Shown: in pieces, positions 20,157 through 38,086 of the stretch
How positions within the stretch are numbered: the first letter of the stretch is position 1
Layout of the letters: each line of letters opens with the position of its first letter
Assembly: GCF_000315915.1 (NCBI RefSeq)
Contig: NC_020191.1
Span: 372,001-436,000, forward strand
Direction of reading: 5' to 3'
From: Henningerozyma blattae CBS 6284
Taxonomy: Eukaryota > Ascomycota > Saccharomycetes > Saccharomycetales > Saccharomycetaceae
DNA length: 64,000 nt
Notes under the pieces: generated by a model
Told to the model about the DNA's origin: nothing
What the model saw: only the letters and a program-made list of their open reading frames with translations
Databases searched by the model: none
Program-made: the position numbers and the translations under genes

Positions 20157-20499
20157 TATGTACTAAAGACAATTTTTACAAGATGATATGATTGCTAATG
20201 ATAAAAATTATATCGCAGACTACATTCTTTCATGTAACATTATATAGTTAGAAATAAAATAACTAAAAAATAACAATTTATATGCGTATGATATTAGTTG
20301 CATTTTTATGTATAAATTAAAATATACGTTTCATTTTTGTTTAACGCAAAAATTATAAAATATCTTTGCTATACTTGTCTTAGTTCCAAATAGTCAAAAA
20401 TTCTAAATACATTCGCTAATGAACTAAGGTTGAATGGCTCACAATTTATACGTATTAGAAAAAAGCTAATTATTATACAATTAAAGTGTAGGGAAATAA
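20157..20499. other. Convergent spacer CDH1/RFA1
   Basis: A 343 bp AT-rich spacer holding only the 3' ends of two convergent genes. Nothing else recognised. Confidence 0.4.
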
Positions 20500-22389
20500 T
20501 TAGAAAACTAACGACTTAGATAATTCTTCTGCTAAATAATCAGCTTCCGATTTATATTTCAATTCATGTATATTTGATACAGTATATCTAATTCTTGTTT
20601 GATCATTGTAATTATCTTCACGAGCTCTGATTCTAAAGTCGAGTGTTTTCATTTGTATCTGTTGAGTAATTTTATTGAATTCTTCTGGGTTATTTTCTTT
20701 TGTTTCCATTAAACTTGAAGCATCTAGTCCAATTAGTTGTTGAGCTTGTTCATTAAATAGAGTTAACCAAATTTGATCAGTTTCATCCATTATAGAAATC
20801 GTTAGCATATATCTCCATTTTGGCGAAGGGAAACTGACGTCACATTTCTCACACCTCCAGGTACCATCTGTTTGTTCGATAACTTTTTTATTACAGCCTT
20901 CAGTTGAACAAGCTGGATAAGCGAAATTATCAACTTTTAAGAAACTAACAGCAGCCTTCACTGAGAAAAAATCACCCTTTTCAGATCTACCTAGATTATC
21001 GTTTTTAGCCTTTGCAATTGTGATACGCTGAGAAATAATTTTTTTCAATCCTTCACCAGATACTGGACCACCTGATTCGGAGTTATAAGAAGTAAAGGTA
21101 GTATTATTACGATTTGCATCATACCAACCTTTTAAAGAATAAGCTTCAGAGATATCAGGATTAGCTGTCAAAGTACTTGAAAATCCCATAGATAAAGACT
21201 TTCCACCAAAATCAGTAACTCTAACACCTTTAATAGCTACAATTGACCCTTCTGGTACATTGAAATCAATAGCTTGTTGGTTCCATAAACCAACCTTAAT
21301 AATGAACCCTGTTTCATCTACTATTTCAATATCACGACGGTCAAATTTTTTACCTGCTCTAGAAGTTAATTCAAAGTGTGGATTAACAGTTTTAATAGCG
21401 CCAAGCACATCAATCGTAGAATTTGTTTCTAAATTTTGAATTGAATCTAGTTTTGTGAAGTTAAAGTTGGTCTTAGGTACATCATTTGTAGAAACATCAT
21501 TACATTCTTCAATAATTGTATCATTTTCAATACTTAGTTCGTAAGGGTGCGATAGATTTGAAAATTTTGGTTTTGATGGTTGTAATCTGGCCTTTGATAT
21601 AAAATATACTTTTCCTTCTTGTATAGTTTCATTATATTTATCGACCAATTGGTTAAAACAAGTTGCTCTAATTTCACCAGATGTATCTAATAAATTAAAA
21701 TTTAGTAGCTTACCTTCACCTCTTTGATTATGCCAAGTTTTGACATCCCCTTTAAAAGACACTCTTGCTTTAATGGTCCAAACATTCTGATATGGGGATA
21801 GTTGTTCAATAGCAAAAATCGGCCTGGATTTTTGTGATGACGAATTATTATTGTGTGAAAAAGATGAATTAGTTGATTTGGTTGCTTGAGCAACAGAAGT
21901 TGTATTTGAATTAGCACTTATTGAAGAAGCATTTGAATTAGTAGCTTCTACTTTAGGAACAGCATCATTTGTTACTGTATCACCTGTGACAATTTGTGCC
22001 ATTTCCTCTGGATGATGAGTTAGATAAACATCTAAGAATTCACAGTTTTGATTCACTAAAGATCTACCAGATTCTAATAGCTCAAAATCATCAATTAGTA
22101 AAACATACTTTTTACCATCTCTCAAAATAGCTGGTTCGGCAATTAATACTTTAATGATATCACCTTTTTGTAAATTGAAAGTTCCAAATTTGTTAGTTGC
22201 CTCATGCCTTAATAAAGCTTTCATATTATAAATACCATCGGAGATCATAATTAAATTCTTTCTATTAGTATTTGAATCAGGTTTACGAATGTTATAAATT
22301 TGATAGACACCATCTTGTGGGTTATTATAACGATCTTGAGTGGTGAAAATTGTCCGTAAATCACCGGTGGATAAATTAATGGAAGTCAT
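20500..22389 (-). CDS. RFA1: Rfa1, large subunit of replication protein A
   Basis: The 629-residue protein aligns along its length with S. cerevisiae Rfa1 (621). The N-terminal OB fold (residues about 1-120, RKNLIMISDGIYNMKALLRH) is followed by a Ser/Asn-rich linker. The DNA-binding domains then begin at RPIFAIEQLSPYQNVWTIKA. The C-terminal domain contains a C4 zinc ribbon at Cys494, Cys499, Cys513 and Cys516 (GTWRCEKCD). RPA binds single-stranded DNA in replication, repair and recombination. The start ATG sits at the conserved N-terminus (MTSINLSTGDLRTIF). Confidence 0.98.
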   Translation of the reverse strand: MTSINLSTGDLRTIFTTQDRYNNPQDGVYQIYNIRKPDSNTNRKNLIMISDGIYNMKALLRHEATNKFGTFNLQKGDIIKVLIAEPAILRDGKKYVLLIDDFELLESGRSLVNQNCEFLDVYLTHHPEEMAQIVTGDTVTNDAVPKVEATNSNASSISANSNTTSVAQATKSTNSSFSHNNNSSSQKSRPIFAIEQLSPYQNVWTIKARVSFKGDVKTWHNQRGEGKLLNFNLLDTSGEIRATCFNQLVDKYNETIQEGKVYFISKARLQPSKPKFSNLSHPYELSIENDTIIEECNDVSTNDVPKTNFNFTKLDSIQNLETNSTIDVLGAIKTVNPHFELTSRAGKKFDRRDIEIVDETGFIIKVGLWNQQAIDFNVPEGSIVAIKGVRVTDFGGKSLSMGFSSTLTANPDISEAYSLKGWYDANRNNTTFTSYNSESGGPVSGEGLKKIISQRITIAKAKNDNLGRSEKGDFFSVKAAVSFLKVDNFAYPACSTEGCNKKVIEQTDGTWRCEKCDVSFPSPKWRYMLTISIMDETDQIWLTLFNEQAQQLIGLDASSLMETKENNPEEFNKITQQIQMKTLDFRIRAREDNYNDQTRIRYTVSNIHELKYKSEADYLAEELSKSLVF

Positions 22390-24174
22390 TTCTTTCTAAT
22401 ACTTTTATAAGTTGAATATATATTTGTAGTGCAAAGTCCAATTGATAACTGAATAATATCTAGCTTCTATATGAGAAATCTTCGTTGGTTAAGAATATCT
22501 AATGCTTGGTTGAATAAGTTTAGCATACACAGTTAAAATATTCTTAAAGCATCTTGGAAAGTTCGATTTTCAGTATCTTAGTCAATTCTTAACAAGTCGC
22601 GTAAACTTACGCGTTTCAAATGAAGAATTATGAAAAAAAACCTAACCCGGACTATATCATATCATATCCAATTAATTAGTTCACATGACTACTAATTCCT
22701 AAAGTAACCAGGAGTCAATTTATACGATTTTTAATAAGTGATTAACAAAGACCTGTAAGGGAACTTAGAGACTTCTAAGAGTTAGAGCAGCTTCTAGTAC
22801 CAATAAATTAGTCCCTATATATAAATATATCTTGAATGCAAAAAAAAAAATTGATGCTGGTATATAAATGAGAATATTTAATTCAATATTTTTCAAAAAC
22901 AGCTCGATGAAGAAAAGAAGAACTGAGACGACAGTAATAGTAAATTAGCGAGCAATAGCAGAGAATTGCATTAAAATACTTATATTACATCTATAGTGTA
23001 AAAGAACTATTTTATATATCAGCAAAAAATATTATTGTCTAGAAAAGCATTAGAACCATGTTATATGAGAACCGCTAGGGATATTTCTTTGGAATATGTG
23101 TCGTTTAAAAATCTAACTTATAATATTCTAGCTATATAATTCCTACTTGTTAGTTCTACAAATTAATTATTAATCATAAATGGTTCAACAAATAAAAGCA
23201 AACCAAGTGAAAAAAATTTTCTTCTGCTATTTATTTTGAGGTAACTACTTATCTTTGAAATATGCTTGGAAATTGCAAACGCTGATTCCAAGGTTCTGAG
23301 CAGCCGTTTTTTTGTCTTTTTCGAGAAGTGTAGAAGGTTATTTACCCAAATATTTAGCCATAACCTATAATCCTTCTTTATTATAATTCGGGTTCTATGT
23401 ATAAAAATGCTCTAATTATCAAACCGAATTATATTCTACTTATTGAAGAAGATTAGTATAAAGGAGAATATTGATTGAGGTGATACCAAGTAAATCGGTA
23501 TATAAATTATTAACTCGTTTTACATAGGAAAGTATTGCATTTATATTCATTGCTTATTATTTTAACTGTTGTGACTGTTGTAACTTGGGAGCGTTTTTGA
23601 TATATATATAATAATAAAGATATCAATATATTGTCCAAACTTAAAAGCTAAAATATGGTCTTCAAATAATATATAATATGTGCACTCTTTTCTGCTTTAT
23701 ATGTTGGATTAATATTAGAGTCCGACATTATTTGGAGAATAATTCTTGTTGTTAATAGTAAAGTTATATTATGGAAACCTCCTGCGCTTCTGTGTAGGAA
23801 TAACAAGTATATAACAATACATAATGTACAAGAATTAGATGTCGAGTAAAGGGCTGGCAATTTATACATTTTGGTTTGGACAAGAGAAATCAATCCATCG
23901 TCATCTGTAGGTTAAAAAATTTCATCCAAACGATTCCTTTAATTGTTGTTTGTCTTGTAGTCTAGGTATATAGAGTAGCAAGCACATGTTATCCTATAGT
24001 TAATGATAAATTGTCCAATTAGGGTTTTTATTGTCAACGTTTTTTCACGATATATTCTCTTTTATCCCAAAACTAACCATTTACTACTTTATTTATAAAG
24101 ACCATAATTAGCGAACAGGTACATTATACTCTTCTTCTAACCTTAACCAGTAAATATTACTGACTATTGATCGA
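22390..24174. other. RFA1 upstream region and gene-free DNA
   Basis: The first few hundred bases must include the RFA1 promoter; ACGCGT occurs at 22610-22615 (an MCB-type MluI box, typical of S-phase genes such as RFA1). The rest is AT-rich and I see no coding signal. A minus-strand reading of 81 codons at 23648-23893 shows no recognisable family and is left out. Confidence 0.45.
22610..22615. promoter_or_regulatory. MCB-type ACGCGT element upstream of RFA1
   Basis: ACGCGT lies about 220 bp upstream of the RFA1 start. Mbp1-Swi6 (MBF) binds such boxes upstream of G1/S DNA-replication genes in S. cerevisiae, including RPA genes. A single core is seen here, so binding is an inference. Confidence 0.5.
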
Positions 24175-24617
24175 ACTGTTCAAAATATTGTTGCTCATAG
24201 TTTAATTCTTAGTTAATTAATCTGTTTGAATAATTATTATATTATTATAAAAAAACTCTCCTTGCTTCTTTCGAAAGGGAATATATAATATATACAGGAT
24301 ATACAATGAACAGTTGTAAACTTTTGGGATATTTTCGTGGTAATTTATACTCTGAAAAATGGACAGATTCACCATCAACGAATTGGTGGTCTGATATTAA
24401 AATGGAATCTATCACATCCTAATACCTCCTTAATATTACTACCTGGGTGATTTTAATAGTAAGACCACGTGTGTTTAATGCATGTTGGGTTATTAATTAT
24501 ATTAAGTTGTTATTAGTTGTTGTATAAAGTTACAATTACGACTAAATCCATGCTTTATTAGCTATTAACACAAACCCACGACTTATGACACATAATTCCA
24601 CAGCTCTGATAATTACT
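24175..24617. repeat. Direct duplication, copy 1 (about 443 bp)
   Basis: This segment starts ACTGTTCAAAATATTG and ends near CACAGCTCTGATAATTACT. It is repeated at 24816-25255 with few differences: a 2-nt change in an A-run and scattered substitutions clustered in the last 70 bp. It holds an AT-rich TATA-like stretch just before a 38-codon ORF, and an ACCACGTG site. The outer ends can be read as TG...CA like a retrotransposon LTR, but there is no target-site duplication and identity extends beyond the CA, so an LTR call is not supported. Confidence 0.85.
24306..24422 (+). CDS. Unknown 38-residue ORF, copy 1
   Basis: ATG to TAA encodes 38 residues (begins MNSCKLLGYFRG, includes WTDSPSTNWWSD). 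A TATATAATATATA stretch lies just upstream. I recognise no family; it has no signal peptide, no membrane helix and no CAAX end. The only support is exact conservation with the second copy, which could simply mean the duplication is recent. Confidence 0.2.
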   Translation: MNSCKLLGYFRGNLYSEKWTDSPSTNWWSDIKMESITS

Positions 24618-24815
24618 TGTTTACATATACAGACCTGTTATATACGGTAACAATAATCTTTAACAGTTTTTTTAACATTTGTTTTTATTGTAAAAATATA
24701 TATTATTTTTTGGAAAATACTAGAATAGTTTTTATAAAACTTAGTATATATTTTCTTAAAAGTAAATAAACATTCCAAATCATAAAATTAAAATATAAAA
24801 ATGACCAGCGTTCGT

Positions 24816-25255
24816 ACTGTTCAAAATATTGTTGCTCATAGTTTAATTCTTAGTTAATTAATCTGTTTGAATAATTATTATATTATTATAAAAAATCTCC
24901 TTGCTTCTTTCGAAAGGGAATATATAATATATACAGGATATACAATGAACAGTTGTAAACTTTTGGGATATTTTCGTGGTAATTTATACTCTGAAAAATG
25001 GACAGATTCACCATCAACGAATTGGTGGTCTGATATTAAAATGGAATCTATCACATCCTAATACCTCCTTAATATTACTACCTGGGTGATTTTAGTAGTA
25101 AGACCACGTGTGTTTAATGCATGTTGGGTTATTAATTATATTAAGTTGTTATTAGTTGTTGTATAAAGTTACAATTACGACTAAATCCATGCTTTATTAA
25201 CTATTAACACAAAGCTACAACTATTACACATAATGCCACAGCTCTGACAATAACT
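24816..25255. repeat. Direct duplication, copy 2 (about 440 bp)
   Basis: Second copy of the 24175-24617 segment in the same orientation, separated from it by 198 bp of unrelated AT-rich DNA. The 117 bp ORF region is identical in both copies. Confidence 0.85.
24945..25061 (+). CDS. Unknown 38-residue ORF, copy 2
   Basis: Nucleotide-identical to the ORF at 24306-24422, within the second copy of the direct duplication. An upstream TTG in frame could extend the reading but would be an unusual start. Function unknown. Confidence 0.2.
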   Translation: MNSCKLLGYFRGNLYSEKWTDSPSTNWWSDIKMESITS

Positions 25256-27349
25256 TTACTATTAACAACAGATTTATTCTCTAAATAATGTTGAACTCTA
25301 GTAATAATACGACTTATAAAGCCGATGAATAATTGTTGAAAAATTTAAGGTATAATACAATCTTGTTATTATTCTCAGATCAAAACAGTATGTTGGTATG
25401 CGATCCTATAAAAAAACAGCCAAATTGTGCTTATACTACACAGAGTGCAAGCTATGCAAAAGTATTTTGTAGTGTATGTTATTTATGACGACAACTGATA
25501 ACTTTTTCTTAGTATTATAAACACTGTCTCTCTACTCTTTTTTCTCTATGTTCTATGCCCTCAAATATTAATATCAATATTACTTGATAAATAGAGGACT
25601 ATGAGTAAGCTAGAAGTACGTATAATAGAAACTCAGTTAAGAACTACAGCGTTTGTTCAACCTTAAAGTAGTATTGCACACATTTCCACATTCTAGATTA
25701 GCACATTAGAAATATATTCAAAGTTACGATATGTAATTTGTTTTGCTTGAATTCAATTTAACAATTTGAAGGCTCTTTTATAAGAAAAAAAAGGATAAAA
25801 AAAAACTGCCATTCTATGTAATATTTTTTACTAAACTGGTTGCAAGATAATATATATGACACGAAAATGAAGTGTACCTTTATGCCAAAAAAAAATTTAA
25901 AATGAAAATTTGCCTACTATTATAGCGAGATAATACTCTACTTTTGGAAATTTTTTTTAAATTAATAGTGAAATTAAAGACAAAATGCCAAGTAATGTAC
26001 TTCTGAGTGTGTTAACCTTCATCTAATTATTTCAATTAATGAATATAACTATATGAGAAACTGGAAATGCCATTTTTTTTTGCACTAATCTTCTTTGCAA
26101 TTATTATTCAGTCCAAATAAATTTATGGGCTTTCAATGACCTTCATGATGATCTATAAAGCTCCTATATAAAAACAAAATAAACGAAATTCCTTCTTCTT
26201 TTTTTTCCCACATGGTTCAATTCAGTTTAACTTAAAAAAAGGGTTTATGAAAATAAACACATTTCAAAATGACAATGTTTTTCACCTCGATAGACTATAT
26301 CGTTACTAAATTACATGACAAACCTTAAAAAATAATAAAACGTACATATATTCCCCTAAATAAGAAATTGAATACGTTAATAAACCTTTTACAAATGTAC
26401 TAGAAGTTTATAGATGGGTATCTCAATTCTAAGATCGTTATGAGACTATTATTATTTCAGAACCATGGGACAAAAAGAATAAATATTAAAGAATGAGGCT
26501 ATATTATTGACTACAAGTAGAAAAATTGACAGAAAAACTGTAAAATATCAAAGTATCTGACAAGACAATCTTGGCACTACTTTCTGGAATTTCAGAAGCA
26601 ATCTGTGTTTCTGCAACTTAACAATATCTAAAATGGAACATAATATACTTTCTGATCTGAGTAAGTGAAAACTTCGCTTGATCAATGTTCAGGTTTCATT
26701 AAGAATAAACAATAACAAAGATTTTACGAAGGCATACAAATTGCTTGCAAACTCCTCAAGAAAACTGCAATATTGACATAATTGTTTGAAACTACGTAAA
26801 TTTCTTTCCTTTTAACGTGTCGACCCCTTTTTTTCCGTGCTGCTTTTGTTAAAAGCCGATCTAAATCATAATATTTATACTTTTTGAAAAGTGCTTATTC
26901 ATTCGACAAATTATTCTTTAATGATCTGCAACAAGACGCCTTTGTCAAAATCATGGTATTTTCAATTGACAAGATAATACCTAAGTTTTGAGTTATTTTT
27001 CAGTTCTCGAGTATTTCTATTCATTGTTTCGCCAATTAATTGCGATCTAGAAAAAAAAAATCCGGGCTTCTAGAAGAAATCGCTCTAGCAGTAATATTCT
27101 TCCTGGCAAATATTGCCGTTTCAAAAGACAAAAGGTATTATATAGTCTAGACTTTAGTATGAAGAATTTTCCTATTTGCATTCAGAGGCTTCCACCACAT
27201 ATTGAGCATCTAATAAGCAAATGTAAAACCCTTAATTACGAGATGGTTTGGTACTGAACTCCATATCTACACAGATATTGATTCGGATACGTGGCTATTA
27301 ATGATGTTATTTAGTTCCAACTGTTATTTTTTTTCTTACGGAGTTAGCG
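25256..27349. other. Gene-free AT-rich DNA
   Basis: About 2.1 kb with many homopolymer A/T runs and no long ORF on either strand. Short stop-free minus-strand pieces near 27060-27250 could be the eroded end of the decayed gene to the right, but the signal is weak. Confidence 0.35.
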
Positions 27350-28740
27350 AATCATATATACATAATAGCGCAGTCAGGCAATAAAATTCTTGAGCGCTCT
27401 CCGAATTCACCTCTTTTACAATATCAATGTCGGGGTACAGTTCCCCGTTATATCGAAATTTAATAACCTGGTCAACCCTCTTTTCAACATTTCAAATTGG
27501 GTTAGCTGGAACCTAGATCTCCATGTGATGAGCTGGCTATATCTGTCCTGATTTGCATTCGTTATTCGTCATAAAGGAAATAAGTTATAACAACTTTTGT
27601 TGAACTATGATTTTTTTTCATATTTTTTATCACTATGAATACAACAGTAAACTAAGTTTTGGCCTTAAAATAAGGCAAAAGTTTAAAAACGTTTAGAACT
27701 AGAAACCTGTTGGCTTTAACTATGAAAGGTATTGAAAACCACTCTCCCTTATCCCGATAGAATTTTAGTACCGCTACACATTGTATTATAACAAAGGGCA
27801 TAGGTTTACCACCTCCTCGTAGAAAATTACTTCCCATTGAAGAAAAAATATTCGGCTGGACACGACCAATTGTTTCGGAGGATGAAATTTCCTCTTACAG
27901 CATAAGATGCGATAACTTTGCTTTGCTCCTCTTCAGTTTTTCTATATTCAGGCAAAAATAGCGGCTGAAAAACACAAGTTTTAAAACGGAGAAAAATCTG
28001 AATACAGTAATACTTTGAATATCTAAGATCGGTGGGCATATATGACTATCCCAATAGATGTAGAAATAAAAGGCAAATTATATTTCTTCTTTCATTGGGA
28101 TTTTCCAGGAAATATATCTTCCGCTATTTACTTGAGAAATACCATGAATGAATATACATTCATATGACTTTGAGCTCATTTCTCCATTATCATTAACTTT
28201 CAATATATTATGCATGCCTATCCATTTACCATGAATAGGTGTTTTATTTGATGCTATTTACTATATGTCGGAGTTACTCAATGTTGATTTTCTTTTTCCA
28301 TCATTGTGTTCAAAAAATACTTTTTCGATAATTTCTTCTTTATTATGATACGTGTTCAATATTGCAATTAGTAATTTGGTTTAGCTGACTTGCCATTGTC
28401 ATTGAGAATTTTTCTACTTTCTTATCATCTTGCTTTATGCATTGGCTGAATTTAAATTTTTTAAATTTTCAAGATTTTTTCCAGTGAAATAAGTTTTTTA
28501 CATTAAGCCAGAAATTTGTATGTAAACTCTAAAGGGTTCTCATCAATATTCTAATAATAAACAGATCTAGGTATTTTCCAAGCCTCCTACTAGGTAACAA
28601 ACACAGACCTATTATTCTTATTTCTTCTTCAGGAACCAATTTGTATGGGAAAGGGTTATTATTACCTATCAATGAAAATACAACTGTAATGTACAGTTAT
28701 TTCGATGCACATTGAACATCCATACCTACCTTCTAGTTCG
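27350..28740 (-). pseudogene. Probable decayed protein-coding gene, family not recognised
   Basis: Read on the minus strand from about 28740 to 27350, a succession of protein-like stretches appears in changing frames, separated by stops. Examples are PFPYKLVPEEEIRIIGLCLL (about 28575-28645), IHGKWIGMHNILKVNDNGEM (within 28078-28235), PEYRKTEEEQSKVIASYAVR (within 27827-28039), GGGKPMPFVIIQCVAVLKFY (within 27652-27837) and QVIKFRYNGELYPDIDIVKE (about 27410-27480). Their rich amino-acid composition, with Gly, Trp, Cys and Pro, differs from the Lys/Asn/Phe/Ile strings that AT-rich noncoding DNA gives. An original protein of 450 residues or more is inferred. I do not recognise the family. Confidence 0.45.
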
Positions 28741-29329
28741 TTAACTAAATATTATTAATTTTTCTATGACGTCGCTAGTACCTTTATGTAAGAAGTATTT
28801 TGTTTTGTTAGATTTTATCGTCAATGCCTTCCGCTAAAATCTAGACTTGCAATATTTTTGAATTCCTTATTGCAGGCTTTTAGTTGGTCGAATTTTATTT
28901 AAGCATGCCACTTTTTTTATAATAGAAACCCTGATTTATTATAATCTGTTGTACATTTTAATTTTTCATTGTTAATTCAATTCAAATTATCCATCTATTA
29001 TCGAATCTTCTAATCTCTTTGAAATTTCACACATCTTTTTGAGGGAAAAAAAATTTGCTACAAAGTTTTTGTACATTTAATATCTTCATCAATTGAAATT
29101 AAATCTTTCTGATTTTTTACTATTTTTTTTTCGTAAGTTATTATTACCCAAAGCTTAAATATTTATTTTGGTTTCAAAAAAAACATTAACCAGATATTTC
29201 TTCTGGAACTGTTATTCCTAAACGTATTATAAATACACTTTTAAAAAAGCAACAAATATATATATATATATATATTATAATCAAAAAAAAGTAAAGAACA
29301 GAAAACTAAACTAAAAATATTGGTTAACA
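28741..29329. promoter_or_regulatory. Upstream region of the adhesin gene
   Basis: AT-rich, with several T-runs. TATA-like sequences (ATTATAAATAC at 29227-29237 and the TA repeat at 29256-29275) lie 55-105 bp before the ATG. The leader just before the ATG is A-rich, as in well-expressed yeast genes. Confidence 0.4.
29256..29275. repeat. TA dinucleotide repeat in the adhesin promoter
   Basis: About ten AT/TA units end roughly 55 bp before the adhesin ATG. The tract could act as a TATA element whose length may vary among strains. Confidence 0.7.
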
Positions 29330-35761
<6,432 letters not shown>

Positions 35762-37220
35762 TTTGATAGTATTTTTTCAAGATTTTTAATATTTGTTTGT
35801 TAACAATTCTCAAGACATAAAAAGAAAAGAATTAATTATAAGGCTGCTTTTATTTTGTTCGTTTTATTTTTTTATTATTATGAGATACTGATTTGCAAGT
35901 TCTCAAATTACAATAGATTTTTACTTTACTTTTCTCAATTATTACGTCTTTATGTACCTTTAAAGTTATTTACATCAGCCTTTATACATGTATATTATTA
36001 AAGAAATATTTTAGTTATTATATTTATTCAATAGAATAATTTATTGATAAAAAAGAATTTTCTTTTCGTACAAGTTCGTAGCGTTATACTAAATTATTGT
36101 TGAACAAAAATTGTTTGGCTCTCTATTTGGGATAAAGTCTCTTTTTTTAATAAATGTGCGAGTCAAAACTCTCTATCTTATCCCATTAACACTTTAAATA
36201 GTCAACAATTTGTCAATATATTTTTAAAAAAAGTAAGAGAAAAGGTAGCCATTTGCAAACAAAAATATTACAGAAACTTATGATTTACAATAGAGGCCCG
36301 TATTTCTACGTATAATATATAACATTACAACACCTCAAGATATTATCAAAACCAAGATAATTGTTACTAGATTGAAAACACATTGATTCAACTTCTTAGA
36401 GATACATTTTCATGTAATACTTTATAATTGTTAATTTATATAAATAACGAGCCAATTCAAATAATAGATTTCCCCATTTTATTTCGAGAATTAAGCTAGA
36501 CCAGAATTATATTACTATTACTAAACATGCAGCACTATGTACAATTTAAATTCAACAATTTCTACTATATTGTATATAATGAGATACCAAAACTCCACCC
36601 TAAAATGCTAACCCTATTGTCACAACCCTATAGCCCCTCAATTTTGTACCCTATTAGTACAAAATGATCTGTATCTCTTTTAAGATTATTAATTTAACCG
36701 AAATGTCCTCGTTCTCGGTTTAATTTCGTACAGAATCTCGAGACGCCAAATAAGATCGTAGAAAGCATTCAACGTCTTTTTCATAGGAAACTTGCTGCTC
36801 ACGCATGTGGAAATATTGTAGAACAACAAATTTGCTTCATTTTGTTTCGAAAATAGCTTCATTTTATTTTTATTTTTATTTTTTATTTTTTTTTGTTTAT
36901 TTAGTTAAGTTCTGTTTGACCAAGGACACCCCGGCATGGCTGTTTCTAGGTTAGCAACGAGCTCTCTCTTTAGTTACTGCTAGCATTACGCGTCACTCAG
37001 GAACCGTAGGAACTTCAGGGTTCTTTGGCTTGAGGATAGCTCAGCAAAGATCGTGGAGGTCAGCAGATCTGATAAAGATGCCGTTGTGTTCTTGTGAGCA
37101 TATATATAGAGAAACCACTTGTAAGTTTATCTATGCTTGAACAGATAATAGAGGCGTAGAAAACATAACTAGCAAAACAATCAAATACCACCACATAATA
37201 GATATCAGTTTTATACAGTT
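35762..37220. other. Intergenic DNA between adhesin and ADD37-like gene
   Basis: A 1.46 kb stretch with no coding signal. The first part must contain the adhesin 3' end. A T-rich tract lies at about 36855-36900. The last 350 bp are less AT-rich, with CACCCCGGCATGG near 36927 and a TATA box (CATATATATAGAG) at about 37099-37111, which looks like the promoter of the gene at 37221. Confidence 0.45.
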
Positions 37221-37864
37221 ATGCATGCCTCATCGTCCTCATCATCTATTAAATCCTTTCAAAACTGCTCAGAATCTGATGTTAAGGGCTATAACGATTG
37301 TCCAGAGTTTCTGTTTAACCTACCAACAAGATCGCGGTCTTCAACCAATTTAAACAAGAAGAGATCGATATCGATTAATTTCGACACTTTAAATAGTGAC
37401 ACATTTGGCAATATAAGACCTGCCATGACCCCACCTCCACCAAGAACATTCAAGAGAGTCTCCAGTACAGGTAGTAGTATTCTATCACAAGTACCAGCAC
37501 CTTACCCTACTCCTATTTCTGATACTCCAAATCCATTATTGAATACCAGTACACCAGCTGATCTTTCAGATGATCAATTAATTGAAAAATCAATTATTAT
37601 TTGAATTACAATAACATTAATCATAAAAAATTATCATTAAAAGAATTTGAGTTTTATAAGAAGAAAATTATTAATTCAAATCTTTTGAATAAAGAGTCTT
37701 CCAGTTTGAATTCATCCATAATAAGTATTCTATCCAATATATTCAACAATAGTTCCAATAAATCAGACAATGTGATCCTTTTAAGAAACTGGTTGGCTAA
37801 TGACATCACTATTTCTAATTGGTGTCCATCATTTTTAAAATTATACGAAAATGCAAGAGAATGA
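37221..37864 (+). pseudogene. ADD37-like gene interrupted by one frameshift
   Basis: Two overlapping frames appear to be one gene. The first runs from the ATG at 37221 to a TGA at 37602-37604 (127 residues, with PEFLFNLPTRSRSSTNLNKK and a Pro-rich segment). The second is open from 37586 to the stop at 37864 and has no ATG of its own; it ends LRNWLANDITISNWCPSFLK. One extra A in the five-A run at 37585-37589 would join them into about 213 residues. S. cerevisiae ADD37 (YMR184W, 198 residues, linked to ER-associated degradation) lies just before RTP1 in the same orientation, as this gene does apart from YAR1. Identity therefore rests on position and length. A sequence error, a real pseudogene or a -1 ribosomal slip are all possible. 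Confidence 0.6.
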
Positions 37865-38055
37865 AATCGTCAGAAGTCATTTCTACACATATAAACATAC
37901 ACCACACTCACCACGTCTACACATACACTTCACTCTTAGCTTTCCACTATAGTTTTATTATTCCAACCACTTGTTTTTTATTAAAGACCTTTATTCTCTT
38001 TTTTTTCTTAGGTACACTCTCTACCTCCATTCTACATATTTCTCTAGTTTTATTA

Positions 38056-38086
<31 letters not shown>

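Noticed and set aside
23648..23893. An 81-codon minus-strand ORF in the 7 kb gap.
   Set aside because: No family, TATA context or duplicate supports it.
24175..25255. A short retrotransposon with two LTRs.
   Set aside because: Only 198 bp lie between the copies, with no primer-binding site or coding sequence, no target duplication, and shared bases beyond the TG...CA ends.
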